Positions 35,730 to 47,845 of a stretch of 64,000 nt of DNA are shown piece by piece. The position numbers and the translations under genes are program-made. The stretch comes from Chrysaora quinquecirrha (taxonomy: Eukaryota; Cnidaria; Scyphozoa; Semaeostomeae; Pelagiidae). Each line of letters begins with the position of its first letter. Within the stretch, counting starts at the first letter, position 1. The notes under the pieces were generated by a model, which saw nothing but the letters and a program-made list of their open reading frames with translations, was not told where the DNA came from and ran no database searches. The stretch spans positions 2,935,203-2,999,202 of the forward strand of contig JACTAT010000060.1 of the NCBI GenBank assembly GCA_014526335.1. Reading direction: 5' to 3'.

Positions 35730-37020
35730 GATGCCTTATACTTGGAAAGAGGGCCCAAATATGCCACCAAATAACAAGATATTTGCACTGAAATTGTTAG
35801 AATCGACAGAACGATGATTAAAATGAAATCGAGAATATGCAAGTGCTTACAGTAAGCAAGTGAATTAATTCGTAGAGATGAAATTTTCAAGAAGGCTGAC
35901 GAAGGAAGAGCAGGAAGCATTTCAAGCGCCAGTTCATTATATTCCACATCATGGTGCTTTAACGCCAGATAAAAAGAAAACACAGGTCCGCATTGTGTTC
36001 AATACATCTCATCCCAAAGATGTATCATAGGATACTAATTATAAAGTATTCGGACCATTTGTCACAACCGTCCTTACCCCTTGAGACATGCTTGCACTAG
36101 CAATCTCAAATAGCTCTCAGGAAAACTGCTAGGAAAAGTCATCAGAGAACCAGCCTCAAGACCTTCGATATCATAGAAAAAAATGTCTACATGGAGGATA
36201 TCATTGATTCTGTAAACAAAATTCAGTGGAGGAGGCAATAGATTTGGGCTGTGAAATCGACAAGAGGATTCAAAGAGAAGAAAGGATGGACTTCCAAATG
36301 AAAATCAAAAAAGACATTCGGTATGGAACAAGTAGCACAGACAAGATCTCCTTCCAAGTTAACTCAAACTGGTCAAAGTTGTTTGTGATTAAGCCTCATG
36401 ATAAAGCAAAAGAGATGGGAGATTCAATATAAGAGAAGTTTGCTATGCACATATTTATGGTCCAATCGGTCCTCTTGCTGCCTTTGTAATTAAAGTAAAC
36501 TGGTGTGAACTGGGATGAAGATCTGCAAGGAGAAATCAAAGACAAATGACTTAAACTCTGCAGAGAAATGGACGTACTGAATCCGTCACATTTTCTAGAA
36601 ATCTATTCACTAGTGATGTTTTTGAATCCTCACTAATGCTTTGCACATTTTTAGATTTTGCGTTCGGGACATGTGTTAAACATGGACTATTGAAATCAGA
36701 TGGTACAACTCAGATGGCATTCATTGCTGCCAAATCATGGGTGGCACCCATGAAGCAGCTAACTATCTCACGGTTAGAACTACAAGCAGTATTCCTTTCA
36801 TGTCTTTCATCACGATTAGCAAAATTTATTGAAGAAGAGTTTGATCTTTCAAGACTCCTCTACCAGAAAACCAAGTTGTTCATACGCAATTGTTGTAGTC
36901 ATGATTCAGAATCTGTAACCCAACATTCAAGTGTTTGCATCAGCATGTGTTGGCGAAATTCAGAGTGACCCAGATCCTAATCAATGGAACCACATCCCTA
37001 TTTATCAATGTCCCTGTTGA
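35730..37020 (+). mobile_element. BEL/Pao retrotransposon relic (RT and RNase H pieces)
   Basis: Frameshifted fragments read in order: KEGPNMPPNNKIFALKLLES near 35,750; RRLTKEEQEAFQAPVHYIPH and TQVRIVFNTS near 35,890-36,010; MAFIAAKSWVAPMKQLTISR then LELQAVFLS near 36,710-36,800; and VGEIQSDPDPNQWNHIP near 36,950. These match the BEL/Pao polymerase order (VAPLKxLSIPRLELxAAxL, RIVFDxS, WRHIP). Stops and frameshifts are many; flanking LTRs were not found. Confidence 0.8.
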
Positions 37021-37490
37021 TGGATCAAGAAAAGTTAATGTTCACTATTTGAATGGTATAAATTGATAAAATGGTCCAGCGTTTTTTATGTTTAGGACAA
37101 TGACCAGTCCAGGAACGACCAGCTCCTAAAAACACATCAAAAAGTGTCTAAACTCACAGCTGTGAAGAATGAAGATGTAATTGATGTAAACATGTGTTAA
37201 AGATGGAGACAACTGGTTCGTTTCACTGCACCAATAATTAGACTTGTTCACAACAATGCTCGAAACCACCTATAAACATGCAATGACCGCAACTACAGCA
37301 GAGATAAGCTGGAAATCTAGATCCTGAAAGAGACAAGTGAAGTAAATTGATAAAGAATGAACCATCCAGTTCAGCTGATGAAAATTACTTACTGTATGCC
37401 TCAATGACATGCCATTGGGATGTGCAACATCTGAAGCACCACACGGTTCTTGCCCCGTGCCCCCTCCACAATCCACGACGCTTCTGAAAA

Positions 37491-39284
37491 GGAATATGCC
37501 GGCAGAGAATGTTTGCATGCGGAATATGCCGGCGGAGTATATTATTTATACTCTGTAGTCATTTGTTGCTATCCTACTAGCCATAGTAGCAGTCTTATTA
37601 ATAATACTTCGATTTAAATTTCAAATTTGATAAAAAGTTCAGAACAGGAGTTCGAAGTACTAGATGCAGAAATAAATTCCTTGTTAGAGAAAGGAGCTAT
37701 AGAGGAAGTACCTCAGTCTCAGGTGAAATTTGTTGGTCGCTTTTTTACAATACCAAAGAAATCTGGTGGTCTGCGTCCATATAAATCTAGGACCACAGAA
37801 AATGACGCAAGAAAGGTATGTAACTACTCGGCAATTAGCCAGCTTTATAGGAGTAGTGATGTCTTCAAGGGTAGCCGTGTTAGAAGCAACCCTTCACCTC
37901 AGAAACTTGCAAAGAGACTTAAACTTTTATCAGAAAGTTCTCCCAAAGAGAAACTTCTACAATCAGGAATTTAGATTTCAGAAATGGGCAGGGAAGACCT
38001 TGCATGGTGGAGAGTCACTCTAAACCACCATACCAAGAACCAAATCTTCCCCCTCCAGTGGACTTCCAAGTTTACTCAGATGCTTCTTCAAGAGTTGGGG
38101 GGGCATGTATACAAGCTAAGCGTTCAGGGTTTCTGGTCAAACAACCAGATTCATTGGCACATAAATCTAAAAGAAATGATACAGTACAAAATGTTTTCTC
38201 GACTCACAGAGATATTCACATTCAACTTGTTTTAGACAACCGGGCAGCTGTTTCGTACATCAACAGAATGGGAGGCACAAGATCAAAGCTGTTGTCAGGT
38301 CTTGCAGTAAATGTTTGGGAATGGGCGCTGAGATCCATCTGTCAGCAGTCTTCATTCCAGGAGGTTGAATGTGACAGCAGGTCAGCTTTCAAGAATTAAA
38401 TCGTACTCAACAGAATTAGAACTGTGCCCGAGAAGGTTTCAACTGATTGCAGCAGCTTATTCCATACCAGAGATAGATCTGTTCGCTTCTGCCCTCAACC
38501 ACAAGGTGAGCAATTACGTGTCTTGGGTTCTAGATCTGAATGCAGTAGCAGTAGATGCTTTTTCGATAGACGGGGGAGGGATTAAAAGATAATCTACGCG
38601 TTTCTCCTCTTTGGCGTCAGAGATAGTTGTCTCAGAAAAATATCATTGGATCAGGCAACAGTAATTCTTGTAACAACTCTGTTGAGGTCAAGGCCGTGGT
38701 ACCCTGTGCTTCTGAGGATGTGCGTGGACAGACCACTTCTCCTCCCGATAAATCACACAGTAACAACACCGTTGCAGAATCATATCCAATCAGTTGCCTG
38801 GCTTCTTTCCGGAAATCATTTGCATTGTCGACGGTTCCTGAACGGGTGTCTCAGATACTGCAAGCTTTGTGGCGAGCGAGCACTGAAAAACACTATCAAT
38901 CAGCATGGAAGATTTTCAGTAGCTGGTGTGTTCAAAGGGAGGAAGATCCAATTTCATGCAGGCATTAATACAGATATCTACAAAGGACATTCTGTTTGAT
39001 CTGCTTCATCGACTGCTGCAGCAAGAGCAGGAGCATCATTAGCAGATATAATGAAGGCTGGAGACTGGTCAAGGGAGTATATACGTTCCAAAAATTCTAC
39101 TTTCACCAAGATCCTCTGGCGCCCGTTGGCAGGAAGGTTCTGTCCTCCTAATGAAATCTGCACCTGTGATGACTTGGAGCACATGATATGTAATTAACAG
39201 TTGTACAAAGGTAAGTATACCTTTCTACAACTGTTAATTATATTACAGAAAATGATATGTGCTGGCAGAGAATGTTTAGCATGG
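37491..39284 (+). mobile_element. DIRS-like tyrosine-recombinase retrotransposon, internally deleted
   Basis: Plus-strand fragments in order: reverse-transcriptase start (INSLLEKGAIEEVP, FFTIPKKSGGLRP, 37,660-37,775); RNase H (PPVDFQVYSDASSR, THRDIHIQLVLDNRAAVSYI, 38,050-38,270); linker (PEIDLFASALNHKVSNYVSW, AVDAFSI, 38,470-38,570); recombinase N-part (ALWRASTEKHYQSAWKIFSS, 38,865-38,930) and C-part (GHSVRSASSTAAARAGASLA, DIMKAGDWSREY, 38,985-39,090). The RT palm and the middle of the recombinase are missing. A direct repeat with GGCAGAGAATGTTT flanks it (37,491-37,522 and 39,254-39,284), which could be split terminal repeats. Confidence 0.8.
39191..39240. repeat. 50-bp near-perfect palindrome next to the DIRS recombinase end
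   Basis: Arms of 23 bases (TAATTAACAGTTGTACAAAG plus GTA, and the complement) surround the 4-base spacer AGTA with one mismatch. It sits just after the recombinase frame ends and before the right copy of the flanking direct repeat. Confidence 0.9.
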
Positions 39285-39759
39285 AAATGAACAATTCGTT
39301 GATTGATGCATAGTATGCGTGATGTATCTCCTGTTTGTGGAAAAATGTGCGTGAAATAGGTTATTATGTTCGAAGAATTTCGAACATATTGGTGTGGGGT
39401 GGCGTGTCACTAACTAACTAACTAACTTACTCACTGACTAACCAACGCTTGAACAATGGAAAACGTGTAACAATAGTATAAGCATCTCAAGAATGCTCTT
39501 AGGGCCATTGTCTCGGCTATTGATGCGCAATTAGCGGTTGGTTGTTCACAATGGCGGCCTGGAAACGGCTTTGTCAATCTTAGGTCATGTGACAATTGTT
39601 CTACTGATTCGTAATAGTTCACTATGAGTCATTGTTGTTTACTTTTTAAACGATGGCAAATTGCCACATTGGTCTAGTTAATGAGATTTCAAACATTCTC
39701 ATCATCAATCATAGAGTCTGGGCAAGAGCGGCAATTTCAAAATACTTTTCAAAGCAAAT

Positions 39760-40335
39760 CGTCATCATTCTCATCATCATCATCATCATCATAATCATCA
39801 TCATCATCATGATTACCATCATTGACGATGTGGCTGTGGTAAGATCTTAATGAACGACATCACCACCACAATCACCCCTACAACCATCACCACCACCACC
39901 CCTATCCCCACCACCACAACCACCCCTACAACCATCACCACGATCACCCTTATCACCATAACCAGCCCCCTATAAACACCACCACAACCACCTCTACAAC
40001 CATCACCACGATCACCCCTATCACAACCACCACCCCCCTATAAACACCACCACAACCACCTCTACAACCATCACCACGATCACCCCTATCACAACCACCA
40101 CCCCCCTTATCACCACCACCACAACCACCCCTACAACCTTCACCACGACCACCTTTATCAGCACCACCACAACCCCCCTACAATCATCACCACGATCATC
40201 CCTATCACCACCACCACATCCACCCTATCACCACAATCACCCCTACCAACCAGCATCATAATCATCGTGGTCATCAACATCATCATCATAACCACCACCA
40301 TTATCATAATAATCATCATCGTCATCGTTGTGCAT
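39760..40335. repeat. ATC and CAC trinucleotide tracts with a 64-69-bp minisatellite
   Basis: ATC runs at about 39,763-39,812 and 40,256-40,330 bracket a CAC-rich array. In the array a unit of roughly 64-69 bases (CCACCACAACCACC, CTACAACCATCACCACGATC, ACCCCTATC) is repeated about four times. Thr/Pro-rich frames arise from the composition only. Confidence 0.9.
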
Positions 40336-41042
40336 ACCAATAAACATCTTTCATCATTTGACCGAAATAGCTATATTCAACCAGAGTCGTTCTTCGAACA
40401 TGCCCATAGGGCCCCTATGTTTTTTCAATTGTTAAGCGGACTGGTGATCAAATACAATAGCATCCCAGAAGGATGACCACTTTGATACTAACACATGTTC
40501 TTTATGTTGCTAGAAAAGAATGCAACAATGGATAAAGAACAATATGATTCCCTTGAATTTTATACTTCGTTGCTAAGATAGCAGGTCTTTTCAGGTCGTT
40601 ACAGAATAGGCCAACAGCTTACAAACAACATTACAGAATAATGATACTAAGTAACAACTAAGCTACATAACAACTGACAATGGTATGGGGCTCCTACGCA
40701 GGGGTACAGTACATAATATTACATTCAGAATAAGTGAGATCATAATATTACTTTCATAATGAGTTCTTGAGATCACTCCTCTTGACAAGTGAGATCTCAT
40801 TTGACCCACGTGAAACGTTTTCCATATAAACAAGAGATGAATAATACAAAGGATTGTATTGGAAGATGTGAGATCCCACCTCTCAGCTTGAGGGCTGGAA
40901 AGTGGGATCATTTTATCTATATAAACAAGCCCTCAGACACCCAAGATCTTGGCGAAAAGTGCCATACTCTCTTTTGGAGGGTAGACAACCTAAGATTTCA
41001 TGGTGAATTCAGTTATGCAGGAAAATCCATCATGTTTGCAGA
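40336..41042. other. Intergenic, nothing recognised
   Basis: Weak inverted pieces around GAGATCTCATTTGACCCACG and GAGATCCCACCTCTC occur at 40,790-40,880. No gene was seen. Confidence 0.4.
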
Positions 41043-41568
41043 CCTGGCCGTTTATGGCGGGCGATCGCCCGCGCGCGCCTCCACGCCCGCCTCAATTGCT
41101 CAAGGCGGGCGTTTTGACCGCCCGCCTCTTCAGCTGTTTTCATAACAAATCGCCCGCCTTGGGTTTTTAATTTGTCTTTTGGTTAATAATTTTCATTATT
41201 ATTATTAACCTTTTAACCTTCTGGTAACATAAGTGGTTAATTTAAATGCATTAATGATCTGTTTGTGTATTTAAATAAACAAAGCACTTTGAGGAATGTA
41301 ATAAATACTCATTCAGAAAACGATAAAGTTTAAGTTTACAAGTTTTCTACGTTGTTTTCAAGTCGCAATCCAGTCAAACTGTACGCAAAAAAGTAGAAAT
41401 TGCGATAAAAGATTAAAAACAACACAAAAACTCAAGAAGAACATTAATCTATGTGTCGGTAAATTCTGAAAGCATTCTGTTGAGATTCTAAGTAGTTTAA
41501 AAATCGCCCGCCTGACTTCGCGAGGAGGGCGATTTGACCGCCCGCCTGCTAAAATGTTCATGGCCAGG
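41043..41568. mobile_element. Probable MITE with GGCGGGCG-rich termini
   Basis: CCTGGCC followed by a GGCGGGCG cluster at the left end is mirrored by a CCGCCCGCC cluster and GGCCAGG at the right. The GC-rich ends contrast with an AT-rich centre. Internal CGCCCGCC motifs recur in both directions. No target duplication could be fixed. Confidence 0.55.
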
Positions 41569-41589
41569 ATTGATGTTTGCTGCATGGTA

Positions 41590-42512
41590 GAGTGGTGTCG
41601 CCCTGAAATGGAAAACCCGTTGTAGTTCAAAGTTTTGAGGGTTTTGCGAAAAATTTAAAAATAAAGGAAGTGTGGGCCTAATTTTTTCAAATAGCATGCA
41701 AAAATAATTCCTAAAGGTTATTTACATCATTTTTGCATGTCTTCGTTGTTTTATCAATAACAAATTAATTTTTTCTCAATTTTTTTATTGTGCTAACTGG
41801 AAATTGACTTTTCCGATTCCTCGAATTTTTCATTTGCTTTCTCGAGTTACTAAATTTGTCTCCTTTACTTTTGCATCTTTCTTACGACTTAAATAAAAGT
41901 TTTCTTGCTCCAGGAGAAAAACAACCTTCGCAAATTGATTTAACAAAGAAAGAAGAAATAATTCGCAAACAGTTGGAAACATTAGGAAACATGTTTGCAG
42001 TAGTAAAATGACTGGCCGAACGTCGCCCATCTTGGAACACTTGCACAATATTCAATGTTCGCTTGAATTTTCACAATGTTCGCATGCTCATAATGGCTTT
42101 ATGATTTGTCAAAATGCACGAGGGGAGTCAAAATAAATTTGGACTTAGGAAACGTAAGAAAACGCAAGTTAACTCCGGCTGAGTGGTTATTTTTCAACAA
42201 CAAGTATTCATATTTCGTAAACACAGCTTCCGAGGAGAATTCCGGCCGAAAACAACGAAAGACTAACCGGAACGTTCGGTCCTATTCTTTGTGTTCCAAG
42301 AGGGTGACGGGCCTAAATTTTTGTCAGCAGAATTGCTGCTTATTAATGTTTTTAATACGGATCAAGAGGCTTGCAAAAAAGACTAATTTTTTCATAGTAA
42401 TTAAAAAAGATGTAGAAGAATATATTGACATTAATTTAATTTTTAAAGAACTGCAACCTTCCATATAATTGGAGTTTCATCAAAGGTGTTCCATTTCAGG
42501 GCGACACCCCTC
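41590..42512. mobile_element. TA-flanked inverted-repeat element (Tc1/mariner-like target)
   Basis: The left terminus GAGTGGTGTCGCCCTGAAAT and the right terminus (complement GAGGGGTGTCGCCCTGAAAT) continue as a match through GGAAxACC, about 28 bases. TA dinucleotides flank both sides. The 923-base interior has frames of up to 120 codons but no recognisable DDE/D motif. It is a non-autonomous or decayed element lying directly beside the GC-rich MITE. Confidence 0.7.
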
Positions 42513-44910
42513 TAGATTTCTCAATTCCAGTCTCAAAATCAGGGGATAATGACCCAATCTGTCTGTCAGGTTTCAATGCCTCCCAACTGGAAAACTTGCT
42601 CTGTATGTGCAAGATATCGTTTGGCCACCACATTTAAAGGCACTTTTAGAGGCCGCAGCTATGGCACAAAACTTGCCAGTCTCGCAGTGGCAATCCCTTA
42701 GTTGCGGATCATCACCTAATCAAGCAAGTGTATACATTTCCTGTGTTCTTACCCAGACTTGCAGTACAGTGCAGAATTGGCAAGTCTTTTGCTTGGCCTC
42801 CTCCTCCCTGTTGTTGATGTTGCTGTCTGCTCTGCCATCTCTTCCAGGTTTCAGCTCATTATCGCACCATTCTTCATCTTATTCTTGTCTTCAATTCACG
42901 GATCTTTTTATGATTTAATTCACGATTCAGCACGTCAACGAGGCATCAATAAATGGGTAAATAAAAATTTTAAGCATAAATCCGTATTTTAAACTTTCTA
43001 AAACATTTATAGTTCACAAAAATCATAAAAACAAATTCAATGACTCGAAAGAAAGAAAGCACAAAGATGGTCACAAGACACATAAACACAACAAACAGCA
43101 ACCACAATCTGAACAACTGCAACAACTGCAACAATGCAACTCATTTAAAATAGAGTCACAAAAACATGTGGGTAGCCTAATTCTTTCTTGAACTCCAAAG
43201 TTTGTTCGCTTGTTCTTGGAGAGGAAGAAAATATTAACGTAAGCTTTTCTTTCACTTTTCTACTTTAAAATGAATTGCTTTTCAGGGTATTGACAAAAAT
43301 CCGGTCGCGGTCGGCACAAAAACTGCTTTAAATGTAAACTTAAAGTAGCTATTCCAAAGAGAAAATAAAAGTATACTCAATCTTAATTAAAATGATATCA
43401 ACAAAAAGAGCTTAAAAAGACGATTTGAAATATGTATAGGTTGATATGGATTATACCTCTGGTTAACAAACTACAGCAAAAATATTGTTGACCCGATGCG
43501 TGAATTTTCAAAACTTCCCATAAGAATTTCCCATTGACTTCTCGGAAAAGTGGCCCCTTCATTCACATGACAGAATAATGGTCTAGTTTGAGAGTGTATA
43601 GCTACACAACGGTTACTTCAATAGATCTCAAACTTTCAGCATTGGTAGGGAAGATATTTGTTTTTTGTTTATATTATTTTATATTAAATTCCAAATCAAA
43701 ACGAAAGACTTTTTTCAATATTTTTTGTTGTTTTCTTTTGCCCCGCGGTTTCCCTTCTAAGACTCTTTTTTAGGCCAACAATTTTCAGGAAAATTTGTCA
43801 GAAAACTACCCTATTTGCTATTATTTTTGCAGAAAATGTTCTCTAATTGTTGTGTTATGCTTGCTACAAACAATCTGTGTTCAAATCTTTGGATTTTACG
43901 TGCATGAGCCAAGTTCAGTTTCACACCAACTTAGGCCAAAATGCGGGAAGGCTTGGGAAGGTCTTTTCGTTTCGGCAGTTCTCCTGATCAAGGCGCTCGG
44001 TCGATGCAAACAAATTTGATTCCGGATGGGTTCCAACTCACGAAATACAAGGAAAATAGCATCATTCCATAGGTAAAAGAATGAATTTTCATGTCATGAT
44101 GTTTTATGTGTGAAAACATTCATTTCTTACCTGCGACGCGTCTTTGAAGTACAAGTTAGGATGCATCTCCGGTCATTTACAAAATATTCCGAATAAAAAT
44201 ATACCCCGGTAATGTTCGTGTTCTAAACAATAAGCAGGCCAAGTTTGGTCGTGTTATGAAACTCGGAACCCATGCGGAATCGAATTTTGCGCGACCGACC
44301 TAATGAAAATGCGGGCCGCGTGATCACACGTTGAAAACAGTCGGTCCACAAAGGATGCTCGTTAAGCGAGGTACCTCATGTTATTCTACACTAAAATGGT
44401 AGCAATAAATAGACAAAAGAAGCAGCTACCATTAGAAACAAAAACAATTGAAATACGACTTGTAGTTTTAGAGATACGGAAAAATGAAAAAGTTGATTTT
44501 TACGGAAATTTTCGAACTTGAGAAGAATTTCTAACGCAGGTTTGGAATAGCTACTTAAAGTAAGGGATGTTTGGTTTGTTCCCTACCTAGTGATTTTAAC
44601 TATTCACCAAAACCTGGTCAATAATTTTTGGATAATTTCAATTCAATCCTGTATTGATTGATTCAATTCAATTAAGGTATGGGGTATAAGTGGGGGTATA
44701 GAACGCCTGAATGGTGGTATGAAGCACCGAGGATATCATCAAGCACGGGCCGGCAGCACGTCAGGAATATGTTCAGACAAGGTCAGAAGTCTGGGCAAAG
44801 GATTTTCTCTTTGGCTCTGTATAGGATAGCACTCTTCATATGTATGAGCTGTTCATTTTAATATTTGTCCAGTGGTATCATCCTAAAAATTGAGAGGTTG
44901 AGCAGCACTC
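42513..44910. other. Mostly unassigned; one weak exon-like stretch
   Basis: At 43,013-43,175 a frame after TTTATAG reads SKERKHKDGHKTHKHNKQQP and QSEQLQQLQQCNSFK, a His/Lys/Gln-rich composition seen in nuclear proteins. It is low in complexity and has no neighbours in phase. Nothing else is supportable here. Confidence 0.25.
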
Positions 44911-45470
44911 ACCGTGGAGCAGTGGATAGCGCATCGTGTTTCCAGTCATAAACTAATCCATGCACTGGTTTGATTCCTTCATCTCCTCTTATTTTTCAGA
45001 TTCTTTTTCATGAAAAAATATGAAGTCTATTGTTACACGGTTTTGGTGAATTAGTTAAAATCATCTACCGTTTGGTTTTGTTTAGTTAACTCAACTAATT
45101 AGTCAGCTAACTTACCAACGTTGGTAGTAACACAACAGGATGCACTATTGCACTCTATCTATGTTCTGACTGAGAGGTTTGGCAAGTGAAAGATATCAAT
45201 AGGTGAACTGAGGTTGTTATGTTATGGTGATCAATTCAATTCAGCTGAAATGTATAGTGCGGGTAAAGAACCCCTGAATGGAGGTGCTTCACACCACCAG
45301 GCAGGGCCAGGGCAACTTAGGGTTATTTACGAGAGAGGTTTAGGTTGGTAACCTCTGGTATGTTCTCAGGGTATGGTAGGAGATAAGTTCAATTTAATTA
45401 TTCAGTAAAATAGGGGAGTAGAATGAGGGGTAAAATTCGGTTGGAGAACCCCTAAATGAACACCAGGCAG
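44680..45470. repeat. Diffuse repeat with TATAGxACxCCTGAATGG motif
   Basis: Related phrases such as GTATAGAACGCCTGAATGG (44,693), GGTAAAGAACCCCTGAATGG (45,261) and GGAGAACCCCTAAATG (45,443) recur in the same direction. Spacing is uneven and boundaries are unclear. Confidence 0.4.
44911..44985 (+). repeat. tRNA-like sequence (tRNA-derived repeat)
   Basis: A box (TGGAGCAGTGGATAG) and B box (GGTTTGATTCC) have tRNA-like spacing, followed by a T-rich run and generic sequence. The anticodon arm pairs poorly, so a SINE head or pseudo-tRNA is more likely than an active gene. It is not the same sequence as the tRNA-like segment at 391-465. Confidence 0.45.
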
Positions 45471-47084
45471 AGGAAGATGCCCTTTTTTGTTTGGGTTATT
45501 GTAGTGCCAGACTGGAATTCTTGCAGATTGTGCATGGAAGTGGGTGCATGAAAACAATAAAAGAACAATAGGGCCTTTTGTTTCCCGAAGATTTCTTGTG
45601 CAGTACATACTTCCCAGTCAGGCTGTAGTGTATGAAGTAAAGACAAGGTCGGGGGAGTCTCCAGGCTGCATTGTTTACAAAATTCAAGGTGAAGATGATA
45701 ATCTTCACCTCATGTAATGTTGAAATGTTTTAATTGTTGTCAAAAAAGGTGTTGTATTACATCTCTATCAATTTTACTAATTGTATTGGATCAAAAAACA
45801 AGGTAGAAAAACAAATTTTTAAGATATTTGCACTCGTTCCCTTGACTGGAAAAATAGTGTGTTCAAAAACATGAAAAGCAAGGTTGCAAAACATGGGTGC
45901 AGAAGATCTTCCTCACGCGCCATATATGATGTAGTCTGGAGGAGTCGTGACTGGGCAAATAGTTTCCTGTCTTGTTTTCTCTCTCTCACTCTCTTATCGA
46001 TTGTCCTTTTGAAAAACTTGCTCACACATCACACTTGCTTGCAACTTCCCTCGCACCTTTCTTTATTGTTTGACCTATTGCCATATTAATTAATCTATTG
46101 TTTTGCCAATCTGCTAGCAACTAAGGATAGCCCAAAACTTGCCTTTTCCCCAGTCCCCACCTTACTGAATCGGCTATTTCACTACGAACACCAGTGTATA
46201 ACCTTTGCTGTGTGCACAGAAGAAATTAACTGTGCAATTTTGGTGAAAAGAATAGAAAAGAAAAGGATGCCCCTATTGTTTTGAGAACAATAGCCTTTGG
46301 TTCACGTGCACGGTGTGCACAAATTCCAGTCTGATATTACAATTTTACCAATTTTTTTACAAATAGAAGAGAAAAACCCCACTCAAAATCGAGTTACCTA
46401 CAGTTCAAAACTGCGATGAATTTCTTCTTAAATATTTCTAAATCTCAAAGCACCAATGATTCGTAGAAAACTCGTGAAATTAAGAAAGTTATTGATGATT
46501 ATTTGATAAATCTCATCAATTCATTAATCTCTATAAATCTCCATAAATTTCTATAAATCTCAATAAATCTGTCGAAAAAATCCCAGAGTATATCTTTATA
46601 TCTCTATATCAGAGAATATATATATATCTCTAAATCTGGTATGCTATTTTGGTCCGTTGTTTGCCCCTCGCTCAAAATATTAAATTTTTTCATCCTCAGT
46701 GCAGGCCCGTCAGCTTACTCTAACCATGCATTTTTGTGATGCCTGTCTTCTTGTTATAGAATGAATGCTGACAGTAATGTTAGGGAATTAATTTTAGAAT
46801 TCAATTAATAAAAAATACGAATAAAGGATCATGACCAGTATGTCCAGGGAGTGGCTCTCCACCTGGCCACTAAAGTACTTTACAATGTTAAAATTTCTTG
46901 TATTTTATTTCTAAAACAAAAAAGCTACATATTAATTTTAGAGTCAGTCAAGGTTGCGATTTGTGGTGCAGAGCTTGATTGCATATGTCTGCTGTTTTCT
47001 TTCAATGATATGTCTATTTGTTGCTGGATCATTTGATCCGATATAAACTTAAAAGCTGGTTTTATTGTGGCAGTACCTTCTCTC

Positions 47085-47690
47085 TTTCATAGGCAACCAG
47101 CCATGTGATGCAATATCTTTCCCTTTAATGTTATACAGCCGAGAACAAAACTTGCAGTAGCATATTGAAGTTTGTAATCCTTTTTGTTGTTTCAATGAAG
47201 GAGGTTGAAATACAGCATCAGCATAATCCCATTTTGATAAGATTGTCAGCTAAGTGACTTGCCTTTTCAATTTTAGCAACATTGTATTCTTGATTTTCTT
47301 GACTTAGTATAGAGAGCTCCAAATTAGGAATGCCTGCTCCTCCCACAAAAGATTGTGGTCTGAGTTGACACCAAGTAATTTCGCTGACTTTGCACATTCA
47401 ACTTGTTGCTGTCTAATTTCAGTAATGATGTGATAGTTGCTTTCTGCTAAGAGACATGACCTTTGTCTTCCTTGAATTTAGCAGATTCTGACTGCAAGTT
47501 TAGTCCCTCTTGGTCATTTGTGGCATCTTCAAGAGAGCAATATAATTCTTTTTGTCTTCCTTTTGCAAAAAGTGTTGTAGCATCAGCATATTGAAAATAA
47601 GACTACTTTGTTCATCCTTCACAATCTATCACCTAATTTAAATCAAATAAAATTGGTCCTTGTATTGTTCCCTGTGGTATGCCAAATCTA
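47085..47690 (-). mobile_element. Non-LTR retrotransposon (LINE) reverse transcriptase relic
   Basis: The minus strand reads FGIPQGTIQGPILFDL near 47,690-47,640, then QYADATTLFAKGRQKELYCS near 47,600-47,540 and AKLLGVNSDHNLLW near 47,400-47,340. These are the G(I/V)PQGS, YADD and LLG motifs of LINE reverse transcriptases. YADD is changed to YADA and stops break the frame, so it is inactive. It lies about 150-750 bases upstream of the WDR46 start codon. Confidence 0.8.
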
Positions 47691-47845
47691 GTCAGCATCA
47701 TGAATTAAGACTTCTATAACAAAGTGGATGTCCCTCAATTTCAATCATGATCAGAGTTGTTTAAACAAGTACACTTATTCTGATGTTACGTGATGATTGC
47801 CTAAATCATGTCTTAATATGTGCTTTTTTAACCCATGTATAGGAA

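Noticed and set aside
39842..40255. Thr/Pro-rich secreted or structural protein
   Set aside because: The frame is purely the result of CAC-rich tandem repeats and has no splice sites, start or flanking domain.
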